From positions 124,001 to 188,000 of the forward strand of contig NZ_NOWF01000006.1 of the NCBI RefSeq assembly GCF_002245355.1: a DNA stretch of 64,000 nucleotides. Reading direction: 5' to 3'. This DNA is from Paludifilum halophilum (GTDB lineage Bacteria; Bacillota; Bacilli; Thermoactinomycetales; DSM-45169). Every line of letters begins with the position of its first letter. Within the stretch, counting starts at the first letter, position 1. Below are positions 1 to 9,337 of this stretch, piece by piece. The position numbers and the translations under genes are program-made. Below the pieces are notes generated by a model. The model made no database searches and was not told the origin of the DNA. It was given only the letters and a program-made list of their open reading frames with translations.

Positions 1-21
1 ACGGTTGGGTAATGCCGACAC
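1..21 (-). CDS. possible start of a leftward gene (7 codons only)
   Basis: A GTG at 21-19 preceded on the minus strand by GGGAGTGAT at a good distance would begin a protein MSALPNR that runs off the left edge. It lies downstream of a strong leftward promoter. Only seven codons are visible, so the product cannot be named. From context it could be a transport gene of the neighbouring sugar-alcohol cluster, but that is a guess. Confidence 0.2.
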
Positions 22-145
22 AAGATCACTCCCGTTTCATATTTTTAAATATTCCTACATATGGAGCCAGAGCTAAAACCGTATTTTTCAACCACTCATC
101 TGCAATCGCTTTCAAATTTAATCGGAATATTTTGTTTGGTCATTA

Positions 146-174
146 ATTATATTATAACTTTTTATCATGTCAAC
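146..174 (-). promoter_or_regulatory. leftward sigma-A-type promoter
   Basis: Read on the minus strand, a perfect TTGACA (174-169) is followed after 17 bases by a perfect TATAAT (151-146). It points out of the window on the left. Just upstream lie two TTTCGTTT-type motifs (about 191-212) like those in front of the rpiB operon, suggesting shared control by the DeoR-family regulator. Confidence 0.55.
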
Positions 175-190
175 ACATTATCTGTTATTA

Positions 191-212
191 TTTTTCGTTT
201 ATTTTCGTTTTC
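191..212. promoter_or_regulatory. candidate DeoR-regulator operator (left copy)
   Basis: The segment holds a direct repeat of TTTCGTTT separated by a few bases. A similar AAACGAAATAAAA element sits at 1151-1165 between the regulator and rpiB. Having the motif on both sides of the regulator gene suggests one regulon. No experimental consensus is available to me. Confidence 0.3.
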
Positions 213-223
213 ACATTTCTCCT

Positions 224-260
224 CAAAGAAAAACCATTCTCCTGAATGAAGAGAATGGCT
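224..260 (-). terminator. intrinsic terminator of the deoR-type gene
   Basis: CCATTCTC (234-241) pairs with GAGAATGG (251-258). On the minus strand the hairpin is followed by TTTTTCTTT, and it sits about 30 bases after the regulator stop codon. Confidence 0.75.
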
Positions 261-286
261 TTATCCACGCTCCAAGTTGTAACCAC

Positions 287-1060
287 TTATTGATCATCCA
301 CATGGATGTCGCAGTCCCGGAATCGTTTCAGCATATCTTCAGGTAACTTCATATCCGTGATCAACCGATCAATGTGATCCGCTGATACAAAAGAGGAGAT
401 CGATGATTTATTTATTTTTGTATGATCAATCAATGCCACCACCTTGTTCGCTTTTTTTATCATCTCTTTTTTCAATTCCACTTCATAGACATTGAAGTCT
501 GTCAATCCCGTCTCAAAACAAAATCCATAAGCCGATGTAAACATGATATCCACATTGATATTCTTAAGTGTATCCGTACCGATGGTTCCCTCCAAAGAAC
601 CGGAGCCTTTCTGTACAATTCCCCCGATCAAAATGCAAGTGATATCCGGGTTTTCTCTCAATTCGAGAGCGGTGTAGATCCCGTTGGTTACAACGGTTAA
701 TCTTATTTTTTTGTTTTTCAGAACCCGGGCGAGTTCTAAGGCGGTAGAACTTCCGTCCAATAACAGGCATTGGTCACTTTCTATCAGTTTCTCAGCTTTC
801 TCCGCTATTTTCATTTTTTCCGCTCTGTTCTTCTTTTCCCTCACTGAAAAAGTCGTTTCGTTTTCAATGTAGTCGTTAAGGATTGCACCTCCATGCGTGC
901 GTTTTAACAACCCCTCCTTTTCCATCTGGTTTAAATCCATTCGGAGAGTAGCCTCCGAAACACCCACTTTTTTGGATAACTCTTTAACCGTAATACGGTG
1001 CTGGCGATGCAAAATTTGCATTATTTCCTTTCTTCGTTCGGAAACAAACAACTTCACCAT
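287..1060 (-). CDS. DeoR-family transcriptional regulator
   Basis: A 257-residue protein with the DeoR layout. The N-terminal winged helix-turn-helix (about residues 5-60) contains RRKEIMQILHRQHRITVKEL and the ending typical of the family, LLKRTHGGA. The C-terminal sugar-phosphate sensor domain (about 75-235) contains LLDGSSTALELA and the VVTNGIYTALEL strand. DeoR proteins usually repress catabolic operons and are released by a phosphorylated intermediate. It is divergent from the rpiB-dhaK-dhaL-glpX-dehydrogenase operon, so it most likely controls that operon; an erythrulose or erythrose phosphate inducer would fit, but this is inferred. Confidence 0.88.
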   Translation of the reverse strand: MVKLFVSERRKEIMQILHRQHRITVKELSKKVGVSEATLRMDLNQMEKEGLLKRTHGGAILNDYIENETTFSVREKKNRAEKMKIAEKAEKLIESDQCLLLDGSSTALELARVLKNKKIRLTVVTNGIYTALELRENPDITCILIGGIVQKGSGSLEGTIGTDTLKNINVDIMFTSAYGFCFETGLTDFNVYEVELKKEMIKKANKVVALIDHTKINKSSISSFVSADHIDRLITDMKLPEDMLKRFRDCDIHVDDQ

Positions 1061-1186
1061 ATTCTGAAACCCCCTCTAAAGTTGGATTCATTAAATTCAT
1101 GATAGAATACACAAGAAATACTTTCAATAAACAAAAACATATGAAGCGGAAAACGAAATAAAATAAAATAATATAAAAACAAACGA

Positions 1187-1214
1187 TTGACAATTGGGAT
1201 CTTTCGTGTAAAAT
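1187..1214 (+). promoter_or_regulatory. promoter of the tetritol operon
   Basis: TTGACA (1187-1192), a 16-base spacer and TAAAAT (1209-1214) lie about 40 bases before rpiB. The upstream A-rich stretch (1120-1185) carries AAACGAAA and AACAAACG motifs that may be regulator sites. Confidence 0.5.
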
Positions 1215-1253
1215 GGGAACTAAACTTTCAGACAGTTCAGCGGAGGGGATAAA

Positions 1254-1730
1254 ATGCAAATTGCCCTTGGTTGTGACCATCATGCGTTTGAAATGAAAGA
1301 AGAAATCAAGGCATTCCTCCATGAATCGGGACATGACGTGATCGATTACGGTTGCTATTCATGCGAAGCTGTGGATTATCCGGATGTTGCTTTTCAAGTG
1401 GCGAAAGATATCTCCAATAAAAAAATTCCCAGAGGAATTTTGATTTGTGGTACAGGAATCGGTGTAACGATTGCGGCCGGTAAAGTCCCCGGGATTCGAG
1501 CCGCCTTGTGCCATGATACCTATTCGGCGGAAAGAGCGCAAAAAAGTAATAATGCGCAAATCTTGACCATGGGAGCGAAGGTGATCGGGATTGAAGTTGC
1601 GAAAAAAGTAGTAGAGACTTATATCAACTCGGAATTTGTCGGCGGACATTCCAGTCGTAAGGTTCGGAAAATTATGGACGGTGAGAAACAATTTTTGAAA
1701 GGAGAACAACATGAAGAAACTCATCAATAA
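1254..1730 (+). CDS. rpiB: RpiB/LacAB-family sugar-phosphate isomerase
   Basis: A 158-residue protein of the RpiB family, which interconverts phosphorylated ketoses and aldoses. Family hallmarks are the N-terminal ALGCDHHAFEMK, the DYPDVA segment and the glycine-rich phosphate loop ILICGTGIGVTIAAGK with its Cys. The strict ribose-5-phosphate isomerase also interconverts ribose-5-P and ribulose-5-P. Here it is the first gene of a DhaK/DhaL and polyol dehydrogenase operon, where RpiB paralogues are known to convert D-erythrulose-4-phosphate into D-erythrose-4-phosphate. That role is my preferred reading but cannot be proven from sequence. Its end overlaps dhaK by 20 bases. Confidence 0.85.
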   Translation: MQIALGCDHHAFEMKEEIKAFLHESGHDVIDYGCYSCEAVDYPDVAFQVAKDISNKKIPRGILICGTGIGVTIAAGKVPGIRAALCHDTYSAERAQKSNNAQILTMGAKVIGIEVAKKVVETYINSEFVGGHSSRKVRKIMDGEKQFLKGEQHEETHQ

Positions 1731-2715
1731 TCCCCAGCATGTCGTCGATGAAATGATAGAGGGTTATGTGAAAGCGTATCCAGAGTATATCAAACAACGA
1801 AATGAAAACAAACGATCACTGGTCACATCCAGACAAACCCCCGACAATAAAGTGGGTGTTTTAATCGGAGGAGGATCCGGTCATGAACCGGCTTTTATGG
1901 GTTATATCGGAGATGGATTCGCCGACGGTGTTGCAGTAGGTAATATCTTTGCTTCTCCACCTCCGGACCCGATCTTGGAAACAACGAAGGCCATCGACAA
2001 AGGGACCGGTGTCATCTACCTTTACGGCAATTATGCGGGAGATATCATGAACTTTGATATGGCCGCGGAGCTGGCTGATCTCGAAGAAGACATTCGAGTG
2101 GAAACGGTTCTTGTGACCGATGATGTGGCTTCCGTAGCCAAAGGAGGGGAAGATCAACGACGCGGCATCGCTGGAGGTTTTTTCGTTTTTAAAGCGGCCG
2201 GAGCCGCCGCCGCCAAAGGTCTACCCCTCAGTGAAGTCGTCAGAATTGCTAAGAAGGCCAATAGCCATACGAGAACGATGGGGGTTGCGCTGAGTCCTTG
2301 CTCGTTACCCCAAACCGGGGAGCCGAGTTTTGAATTGGGCGAAAGTGAAATGGAAATCGGTTTAGGCATTCACGGGGAACCGGGTGTGGAACGGGGCAAA
2401 GTTCAGACAGCCAATGATGTAGCGGATCGACTGTTGAAAGATATCCTCCATGACATGCCTCTGGAACAAGGGGAGCGTGTAGCAGTTCTTGTAAATGGAC
2501 TCGGTTCGACATCGAGGATGGAACTATACCTTATGTTCCGACGGATCGAGCAACAGCTGAACCAAAAACAGATCACCATTCATCGCTCATATGTGGGAGA
2601 CTACATTACCTCTCTCGAAATGGGCGGCTGTTCTTTGACATTGATGAAGCTTGATGATGAACTGGCCGACATCGTCGATTATCCGGCGGATTGCCCCATG
2701 TTTGTGCAGAAATGA
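1711..2715 (+). CDS. dhaK: DhaK-type ketose kinase, substrate-binding subunit
   Basis: A 334-residue DhaK homologue of near-standard length. It has GGGSGHEPAFMGYIGDGFA near residue 52 and the later LGIHGEPG motif, whose histidine forms the hemiaminal bond with the ketose carbonyl in characterised DhaK proteins. DhaL follows 12 bases downstream. No DhaM phosphotransferase gene is present, so an ATP-dependent kinase is likely. In this context the substrate could be erythrulose rather than dihydroxyacetone. A GGAGAACAAC ribosome site inside the rpiB 3' end supports the ATG at 1711 and translational coupling. Confidence 0.88.
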   Translation: MKKLINNPQHVVDEMIEGYVKAYPEYIKQRNENKRSLVTSRQTPDNKVGVLIGGGSGHEPAFMGYIGDGFADGVAVGNIFASPPPDPILETTKAIDKGTGVIYLYGNYAGDIMNFDMAAELADLEEDIRVETVLVTDDVASVAKGGEDQRRGIAGGFFVFKAAGAAAAKGLPLSEVVRIAKKANSHTRTMGVALSPCSLPQTGEPSFELGESEMEIGLGIHGEPGVERGKVQTANDVADRLLKDILHDMPLEQGERVAVLVNGLGSTSRMELYLMFRRIEQQLNQKQITIHRSYVGDYITSLEMGGCSLTLMKLDDELADIVDYPADCPMFVQK

Positions 2716-2727
2716 GGAGGTACCATC

Positions 2728-3378
2728 ATGCATATCACAGCCAGTGAATTTAAATCATTTCTTCATCGAGTCACATTAAAAGTCGAGGAGAAAAAAGATG
2801 ATTTGTCTGAACTCGACCGTAAGTTGGGAGACGGAGATCATGGAGTAACCATGTCCCTCGGCTGGCAAGCGATTGAGGAAAAGTTGCATACCGACTTAAA
2901 AGACGAGACGGATTGCGGATACATTTGTAAAGAGGTCGGAAAAGCCTTTATCAATGCAGTCGGATCATCCGTCGGCCCCCTATACGCTACAGGTTTCTTG
3001 CGAGGCAGCCGAGTGCTTCAAAATAAATCGGAATTGACGGACGATGATCTGTCCGCCTTCTGGGTTGCGTTTATTGATGGCATTCAACAGAAGGGCAAAG
3101 CGGAAATCGGAGAAAAAACCATGATAGACACTTTCATGCCGGCCCGTAACACCTTGCAAGAACGAATCACAGCGGGCGACCCTTTTGAAAGCGCTTTTGA
3201 GAAAGCGGTTCAGGCCGGTAAAAAAGGAATGGAATCGACTCGGGACCTTATATCCAAAAAAGGAAGGTCCAGCCGCCTCGGGAGCCGATCCGTCGGTCAT
3301 CAAGATCCCGGTGCCACTTCGGCCTATTTAATGCTTGAAGTATTTCTTTCAACGGTTCGATCCGCTCAGAGAGTCTGA
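2728..3378 (+). CDS. dhaL: DhaL-type ketose kinase, nucleotide-binding subunit
   Basis: A 216-residue DhaL homologue. The signature LDRKLGDGDHGVTM carries the aspartates that bind Mg-nucleotide, and the late RSVGHQDPGATSAY segment is also typical. It would hold the nucleotide and transfer phosphate to the ketose bound on DhaK. The start at 2728 has a strong GAGGAGG site directly after the dhaK stop. No DhaM was found, so ATP is the expected donor. Confidence 0.88.
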   Translation: MHITASEFKSFLHRVTLKVEEKKDDLSELDRKLGDGDHGVTMSLGWQAIEEKLHTDLKDETDCGYICKEVGKAFINAVGSSVGPLYATGFLRGSRVLQNKSELTDDDLSAFWVAFIDGIQQKGKAEIGEKTMIDTFMPARNTLQERITAGDPFESAFEKAVQAGKKGMESTRDLISKKGRSSRLGSRSVGHQDPGATSAYLMLEVFLSTVRSAQRV

Positions 3379-3401
3379 GTTCTATTCTGAGGTGACAACC
3401 C

Positions 3402-4379
3402 ATGAACAAGCTGATTCTGGATTTTGCCAATGTCACGGAAAAAGCCGCCCTAGCCGCTTATCCGTGGATTGGGAAGGGGAATAAAAATGAAGCGGATCGC
3501 GCCAGTACCGAAGCGATGCGAAAACGGTTAAATGCAATCTCCATGGATGGCAGAATTGTGATCGGTGAAGGCGAAATGGATGAAGCTCCGATGCTTTATA
3601 TCGGGGAAAGATTGGGTACCGGGAAGGGCCCCAGTCTGGAAATAGCGGTGGATCCGCTGGATGGAACTTCCCTGATTGCCAAAGGACGCGAAAATTCCAT
3701 CGCCGTCATGGCGGTGACTCCAAAAGGGGGGTTGCTTTCTGCGCCGGATATGTATATGGAGAAGATCGCTGTCGGCTCCAAAGCAAGAGGGATCATCGAC
3801 TTGGACGCACCATTGATTGAAAATATGAAAGCGGTGGCAAAAGCAAAAGGCAAAGATGTATCCGATCTTACTATTACAGTACAGGAACGGAAACGGCATG
3901 AAAAACTGATTAACAGCATCCTTCAGTATGGAGCGAGTGTGAAATTATTCGATGATGTCGATGTGACGGGTGCAATCTGTGCGGCATTGGACCATGGGAA
4001 AATTGATCTGTTCCTTGGAATCGGAGGAGCACCGGAAGGCGTTGTCTCGGCGGCAGCCGTCAAGGCATTGGGAGGGGATTTTCAAGGTCGGCTTCTTCCG
4101 ACCAACGACGCGGAAACCGAAAGATGCCGTAAGATGGGGATTGTTCATTGTGAACAGAAACTAACCGCAGACGAGATTGTCCGGTCGGATGAAGGATTTT
4201 TCGTCGCAACAGGGGTGACCGATGGATTGCTGTTGGATGGTGTCCAGCCGATTCATGGCAAACAAATGACTCATTCCCTGATCATCGATGGAACCTCTGA
4301 TTCCTATCACTTCATGGAATCCATTCATCGGATCCCATCCCGGGAAAGACTCGTCTCAGATTCCGTCCAAGCCGATTGA
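3402..4379 (+). CDS. glpX: class II fructose-1,6-bisphosphatase (GlpX family)
   Basis: A 325-residue GlpX-family sugar bisphosphatase. Metal- and phosphate-binding motifs are visible: GEGEMDEAPMLYIGE near residue 50 and VDPLDGT near residue 83, then GIGGAPEGV. Family members hydrolyse fructose-1,6-bisphosphate and often sedoheptulose-1,7-bisphosphate. Placement inside a tetrose-phosphate-producing operon fits the second activity, because erythrose-4-phosphate condensed with dihydroxyacetone phosphate gives the sedoheptulose bisphosphate. That link is inference. The ribosome site GAGGTGAC precedes the ATG. Confidence 0.88.
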   Translation: MNKLILDFANVTEKAALAAYPWIGKGNKNEADRASTEAMRKRLNAISMDGRIVIGEGEMDEAPMLYIGERLGTGKGPSLEIAVDPLDGTSLIAKGRENSIAVMAVTPKGGLLSAPDMYMEKIAVGSKARGIIDLDAPLIENMKAVAKAKGKDVSDLTITVQERKRHEKLINSILQYGASVKLFDDVDVTGAICAALDHGKIDLFLGIGGAPEGVVSAAAVKALGGDFQGRLLPTNDAETERCRKMGIVHCEQKLTADEIVRSDEGFFVATGVTDGLLLDGVQPIHGKQMTHSLIIDGTSDSYHFMESIHRIPSRERLVSDSVQAD

Positions 4380-4428
4380 GAGACGCATGACTGTTCCACT
4401 CCATTTTATTTGAAGGGGGATCTATTCA

Positions 4429-5535
4429 ATGGAAACCACCCAACCGGTGAAGAACAAAAATAAAGAAATCCCGAAAACCATGGATGCCGTAGTCGCTTAC
4501 GGCCCCGGTGATTATCGTTTTGAAAGAGTCGCAACTCCCCAACTGGAAAATGATCATGAAATCATCATCGAAGTTGAAGCTTGTGGTATTTGTGCCGGCG
4601 ACGTTAAAGCTTATGACGGGGCACCCAGCTTTTGGGGGGATGAGACACAACCGGCGTATATCAAAGCACCGATGATCCCCGGTCACGAATTTGTCGGTCA
4701 TGTTGTGGCAAAAGGCAACAACATACAAGCGTATGATATCGGCGATCGGGTGATCTCCGAACAAATTGTTCCTTGTTGGGACTGTCTTTTTTGCCATCGC
4801 GGTCAATATTGGATGTGTGAAAAACATGACCTTTACGGTTTTCAGAACAATGTAAACGGCGGCATGGCACAGTATATGAAGTTTACAAAAGAGGCGATTC
4901 AATATCGTGTCCCGGATGATTTACCGATTGAAGATGCCATTCTTATCGAACCCTATGCATGCTCTCTTCACGCGGTTCAGCGAGCACAAATTCAACTGGG
5001 AGATTTCGTTGTCATTTCCGGTGCCGGAACGCTGGGTCTCGGCATGGTTGGAGCGGCAAAAAAATCCGGCCCCGGTCAACTCGTTGTTCTCGATCTGATT
5101 GACCAACGTCTTGAACTGGCGAAGGAGTTCGGCGCTGACATGGTACTCAACCCGGCGAAGGTGGATGTGGTCCAACAAATCAAAGATATGACGAACGGTT
5201 ATGGCTGTGATATCTACATTGAGGCCACCGGGCATCCCAAATCCGTCGAACAAGGGTTGCATATGATTCGTAAGCTCGGCCATTTTGTTGAATTCAGTGT
5301 GTTTAAAGACCCGGTCAGTGTTGATTGGAGTATTATCAGCGATCGAAAAGAACTGGACCTGCTCGGTTCTCACCTGGGTCCTTACTGCTATCCCCTCGTG
5401 ATTGAGGGCATTGCCAATGGCGATTTTCCGACGAAAGGGGTGGTAACCCATCAGCTGCCGCTTCATGAATTCGAAAAAGGCTTTGAGATGGTGAGCAAAG
5501 GCAAAGACTCATTAAAAGTCATCCTGAAACCGTAA
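4429..5535 (+). CDS. zinc-dependent erythritol/L-threitol-type dehydrogenase
   Basis: A 368-residue medium-chain zinc alcohol dehydrogenase. Visible motifs: catalytic-zinc region ACGICAGDVKAY and PGHEFVG, structural-zinc cysteines in VPCWDCLFCHRGQYWMC, and the Rossmann glycines GAGTLGLGMVG. The segments CAGDVKAYDGAPSFWG and GSHLGPYCYP match my memory of the erythritol/L-threitol dehydrogenase branch (EltD in Mycobacterium). It would oxidise a tetritol with NAD+ to L-erythrulose, which the downstream kinase and isomerase steps take to erythrose-4-phosphate. It is the last gene of the operon. Precise substrate is inferred from family and context. Confidence 0.82.
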   Translation: METTQPVKNKNKEIPKTMDAVVAYGPGDYRFERVATPQLENDHEIIIEVEACGICAGDVKAYDGAPSFWGDETQPAYIKAPMIPGHEFVGHVVAKGNNIQAYDIGDRVISEQIVPCWDCLFCHRGQYWMCEKHDLYGFQNNVNGGMAQYMKFTKEAIQYRVPDDLPIEDAILIEPYACSLHAVQRAQIQLGDFVVISGAGTLGLGMVGAAKKSGPGQLVVLDLIDQRLELAKEFGADMVLNPAKVDVVQQIKDMTNGYGCDIYIEATGHPKSVEQGLHMIRKLGHFVEFSVFKDPVSVDWSIISDRKELDLLGSHLGPYCYPLVIEGIANGDFPTKGVVTHQLPLHEFEKGFEMVSKGKDSLKVILKP

Positions 5536-5610
5536 ATGATTTAGGATATGCGGGCGGGAATCCTCCCCATTTTAATGGGGTAGTGCCCCTTTAGTGAGGA
5601 GACGGGGCGT

Positions 5611-6030
5611 ACGTATATCCCCGCCTATGAAGACCCTGTTGTCATCGCCGCTCAAGGAACCGTCGGCTTGGAAGCCCTGTGGGATCAGCCCGATTTTGAT
5701 GTGATCCTCGTCCCCGCAGTTGGAGGAGGGCTCATCTGCGGAGTCGCCATCGCCGCCAAAACGATGAATCCCAACGTTCGCGTGATCGGGGTACAGAGTG
5801 AAGCTTCGCCACCCTGGTATTATTCATTTCATGCCAAGCAAATGGTCGATGTTGAATACAAAGAGTCGTTGGCTGAGGGATTATTCGGAAAGATCGGAGA
5901 AGAAAACCTCCGTCTGGCTCTGAACTACGTCGATGATTTTATTTTGGTTAAGGAGCAGGACATCGCAGAGGCCATGTGTTGGATGGCCCAACACCACCAT
6001 CATCCGGTCAAAAAGTATTATCCATCATAA
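5611..6030 (+). pseudogene. threonine dehydratase fragment (5'-truncated)
   Basis: From 5611 an open frame reads TYIPAYEDPVVIAAQGTVGL and continues through ILVPAVGGGLICGVA to AMCWMAQHHHHPVKKYYPS. This matches the middle of a fold-type II PLP threonine/serine dehydratase (phosphate-binding glycine loop GGGL). The N-terminal third with the PLP lysine is absent and the C-terminus is cut short. It has no ribosome site, so it is a relic rather than a gene. It shows that a deletion or rearrangement occurred downstream of the tetritol operon. Confidence 0.75.
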
Positions 6031-6063
6031 AAAGCACTGAACCCGGAAGGGCCAGTGCTTTTA
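6029..6063. terminator. bidirectional intrinsic terminator
   Basis: AAAAGCACTG (6030-6039) pairs with CAGTGCTTTT (6053-6062), with A and T runs on the two sides. It lies between convergent units, the dehydratase relic and the leftward ABC ATPase. Confidence 0.75.
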
Positions 6064-6075
6064 TCGTTCAGTTCT

Positions 6076-6915
6076 TCACTTGGAACGCGTGTGAATCCCG
6101 GAAAACGTCTGCATCGTTTTGTACCAGGATGCAACGGTTCCGTCAGGAACACTGGCGGTCAGGAGATCCCGCTTTCCGATCCGACGGCAGGTACCGTTCT
6201 CCATCAGCAAAAGGTCATCCGCCGCCTCCGCCAGTTCCATGTCATTCGTAGCGATCATGACTAGTCCTTGAGAACGGCGCCGGGCCAGTTCCTGGCAAAA
6301 CAGTTCAAAACCGAACTCGTCCAACCCCTTCGCCGGCTCGTCCAAAAGCCAGATATCCGGTTCGTTCAACAGACTGCGGACCAACAGGTAACGGTTGATC
6401 GCGCTTTCGGGCAGTTCGTTGAGAGGCTCTTTACGGCACCCGGCGAGCCCCCATCGGGCGATCAGCTCCGCCGATCGTTTTTTCGGCTGAGGGATGCGGT
6501 AGGATTGAGCCATGAAAAAGAGGGATTCTTCCAACGAGAATTCCCGGTTGGAACGTTTTTTCTCGGGGACATAACCGATCCGGCCTCTCAGAGGCTCAAC
6601 GGCGGGAATCCCCCCCATCGCCGCGACGCTTTTGGACCAGACATACCGCTCATTTTCCTGCATTTCATAGGTGACGCGGCCATCGTCGGGAACCGAAGCC
6701 ATTGCCGTCACGCGGAGAAGGGTGCTCTTGCCGGCCCCTTCGGGTCCCAACACGACGGTGATCCCTCGGCGGACAGAGGTCGAAAAGTCCAGCAATCCGG
6801 TATGTGTGGTCTGTCGGTACGAGGGGCGTTCGCGACTGGCATCTCCTGGACCGGTATAAACTTTATTGAGGTGAGACCATTCGATTCGCAAAGGAAGATC
6901 ATCCTTTCCCTGCAT
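6076..6915 (-). CDS. orphan ABC-transporter ATP-binding protein
   Basis: A 279-residue ABC ATPase: Walker A GPEGAGKST near residue 57, Walker B DIWLLDEP near 185, and a late H/N-loop region IATNDMELAEAADDLL. The Q-loop position reads IGYVPEKK without a clear Gln, and the signature is LPESAINRYLLVR instead of LSGGQ, so hydrolysis may be weak or regulated. No permease gene is adjacent, which is unusual for an exporter-type ATPase. Either a partner lies elsewhere or the unit is decaying. An in-frame TTG at 6891 with a better ribosome site (AAAGGATG) is an alternative start. Confidence 0.75.
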   Translation of the reverse strand: MQGKDDLPLRIEWSHLNKVYTGPGDASRERPSYRQTTHTGLLDFSTSVRRGITVVLGPEGAGKSTLLRVTAMASVPDDGRVTYEMQENERYVWSKSVAAMGGIPAVEPLRGRIGYVPEKKRSNREFSLEESLFFMAQSYRIPQPKKRSAELIARWGLAGCRKEPLNELPESAINRYLLVRSLLNEPDIWLLDEPAKGLDEFGFELFCQELARRRSQGLVMIATNDMELAEAADDLLLMENGTCRRIGKRDLLTASVPDGTVASWYKTMQTFSGIHTRSK

Positions 6916-6930
6916 CCGCTTACCATTCAG

Positions 6931-6963
6931 AATACCTTAAATAAGACGGAAAAAGAAGGTATT
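6931..6963. repeat. inverted repeat upstream of the ABC ATPase
   Basis: AATACCTT (6931-6938) and AAGGTATT (6956-6963) are perfect inverted arms separated by 17 bases, directly upstream of the leftward ABC gene. It could be an operator. No regulator gene is adjacent. Confidence 0.4.
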
Positions 6964-7172
6964 CCCTGTTGATTATTGCGAACTTTTTAACCGACATAGA
7001 ACGAAAGGATCGAATTGAACTCTTAAAAAATAGTCCTTTATATGTAGACGACAAAATAAGGGCATAGGTTGCAACCTTCAACAGAAAGTTTCTCAAGGTG
7101 ACAAATCTTTTCGAAACTTCCGATTGACTCTTCTTCATTCTTGTGTTAATTTGAAAACTGACAACCAACGAC

Positions 7173-7261
7173 CAACGGGAGCTTGGAGGAGCCAGGCTGA
7201 GAGGGCGGGAATTCTACGCCGACCGTTAAACCTGATCTGGGTAATTCCAGCGTAGGAAGTT
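7173..7261 (+). ncRNA. TPP riboswitch (THI element)
   Basis: The conserved blocks appear in order: GGGAGCTTGG, GGCTGAGAGGG, then AAACCTGATCTGGGTAAT and CCAGCGTAGGAAG. This is the thiamine pyrophosphate aptamer. It is followed by an intrinsic terminator and then thiC, the classical arrangement for TPP-dependent transcription termination of a thiamine biosynthesis gene. Confidence 0.95.
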
Positions 7262-7288
7262 TCGTTTTGGGAACCTTTGTTCTTGTCT

Positions 7289-7325
7289 CCAAAGGGACCG
7301 TACGCTGTGTACGGTCCCTTTTTCG
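7289..7325 (+). terminator. riboswitch-controlled terminator before thiC
   Basis: AAAGGGACCGTAC (7291-7303) pairs with GTACGGTCCCTTT (7309-7321), followed by further T residues. This is the expression platform of the TPP riboswitch. Confidence 0.88.
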
Positions 7326-7382
7326 TACAATTTGGAAACCCGTCTCTTCAAGCGCTATCCTCCCGTCGTTCCGGTTGTTTGA

Positions 7383-9158
<1,776 letters not shown>

Positions 9159-9189
9159 GCGACGAATCCATAATATAAGGGAAGCACTG

Positions 9190-9234
9190 AAAAAAGCGGC
9201 CTCCAACCTCTTTGAGGGAGGGGCCGCTTTTTTC
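9190..9234 (+). terminator. terminator of thiC
   Basis: A long stem with outer AAAAAGCGGCC and GGCCGCTTTTTT arms and an inner CCTCC/GGAGG pairing, ending in a T run about 30 bases after the thiC stop. Confidence 0.85.
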
Positions 9235-9337
9235 ATCATTCTACGCTTTTCAAACCCTTTTTCGCCCTACCTTTGTTAACCCGTTCATCCCCTGATGGAA
9301 AGGGAAACCGAGTCGGTTTTAATCCATCACCTTCCTC

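Noticed and set aside
61-249. 62-codon frame on the plus strand at the left edge
   Set aside because: A/T-rich, no ribosome site, and it overlaps the leftward promoter and terminator.
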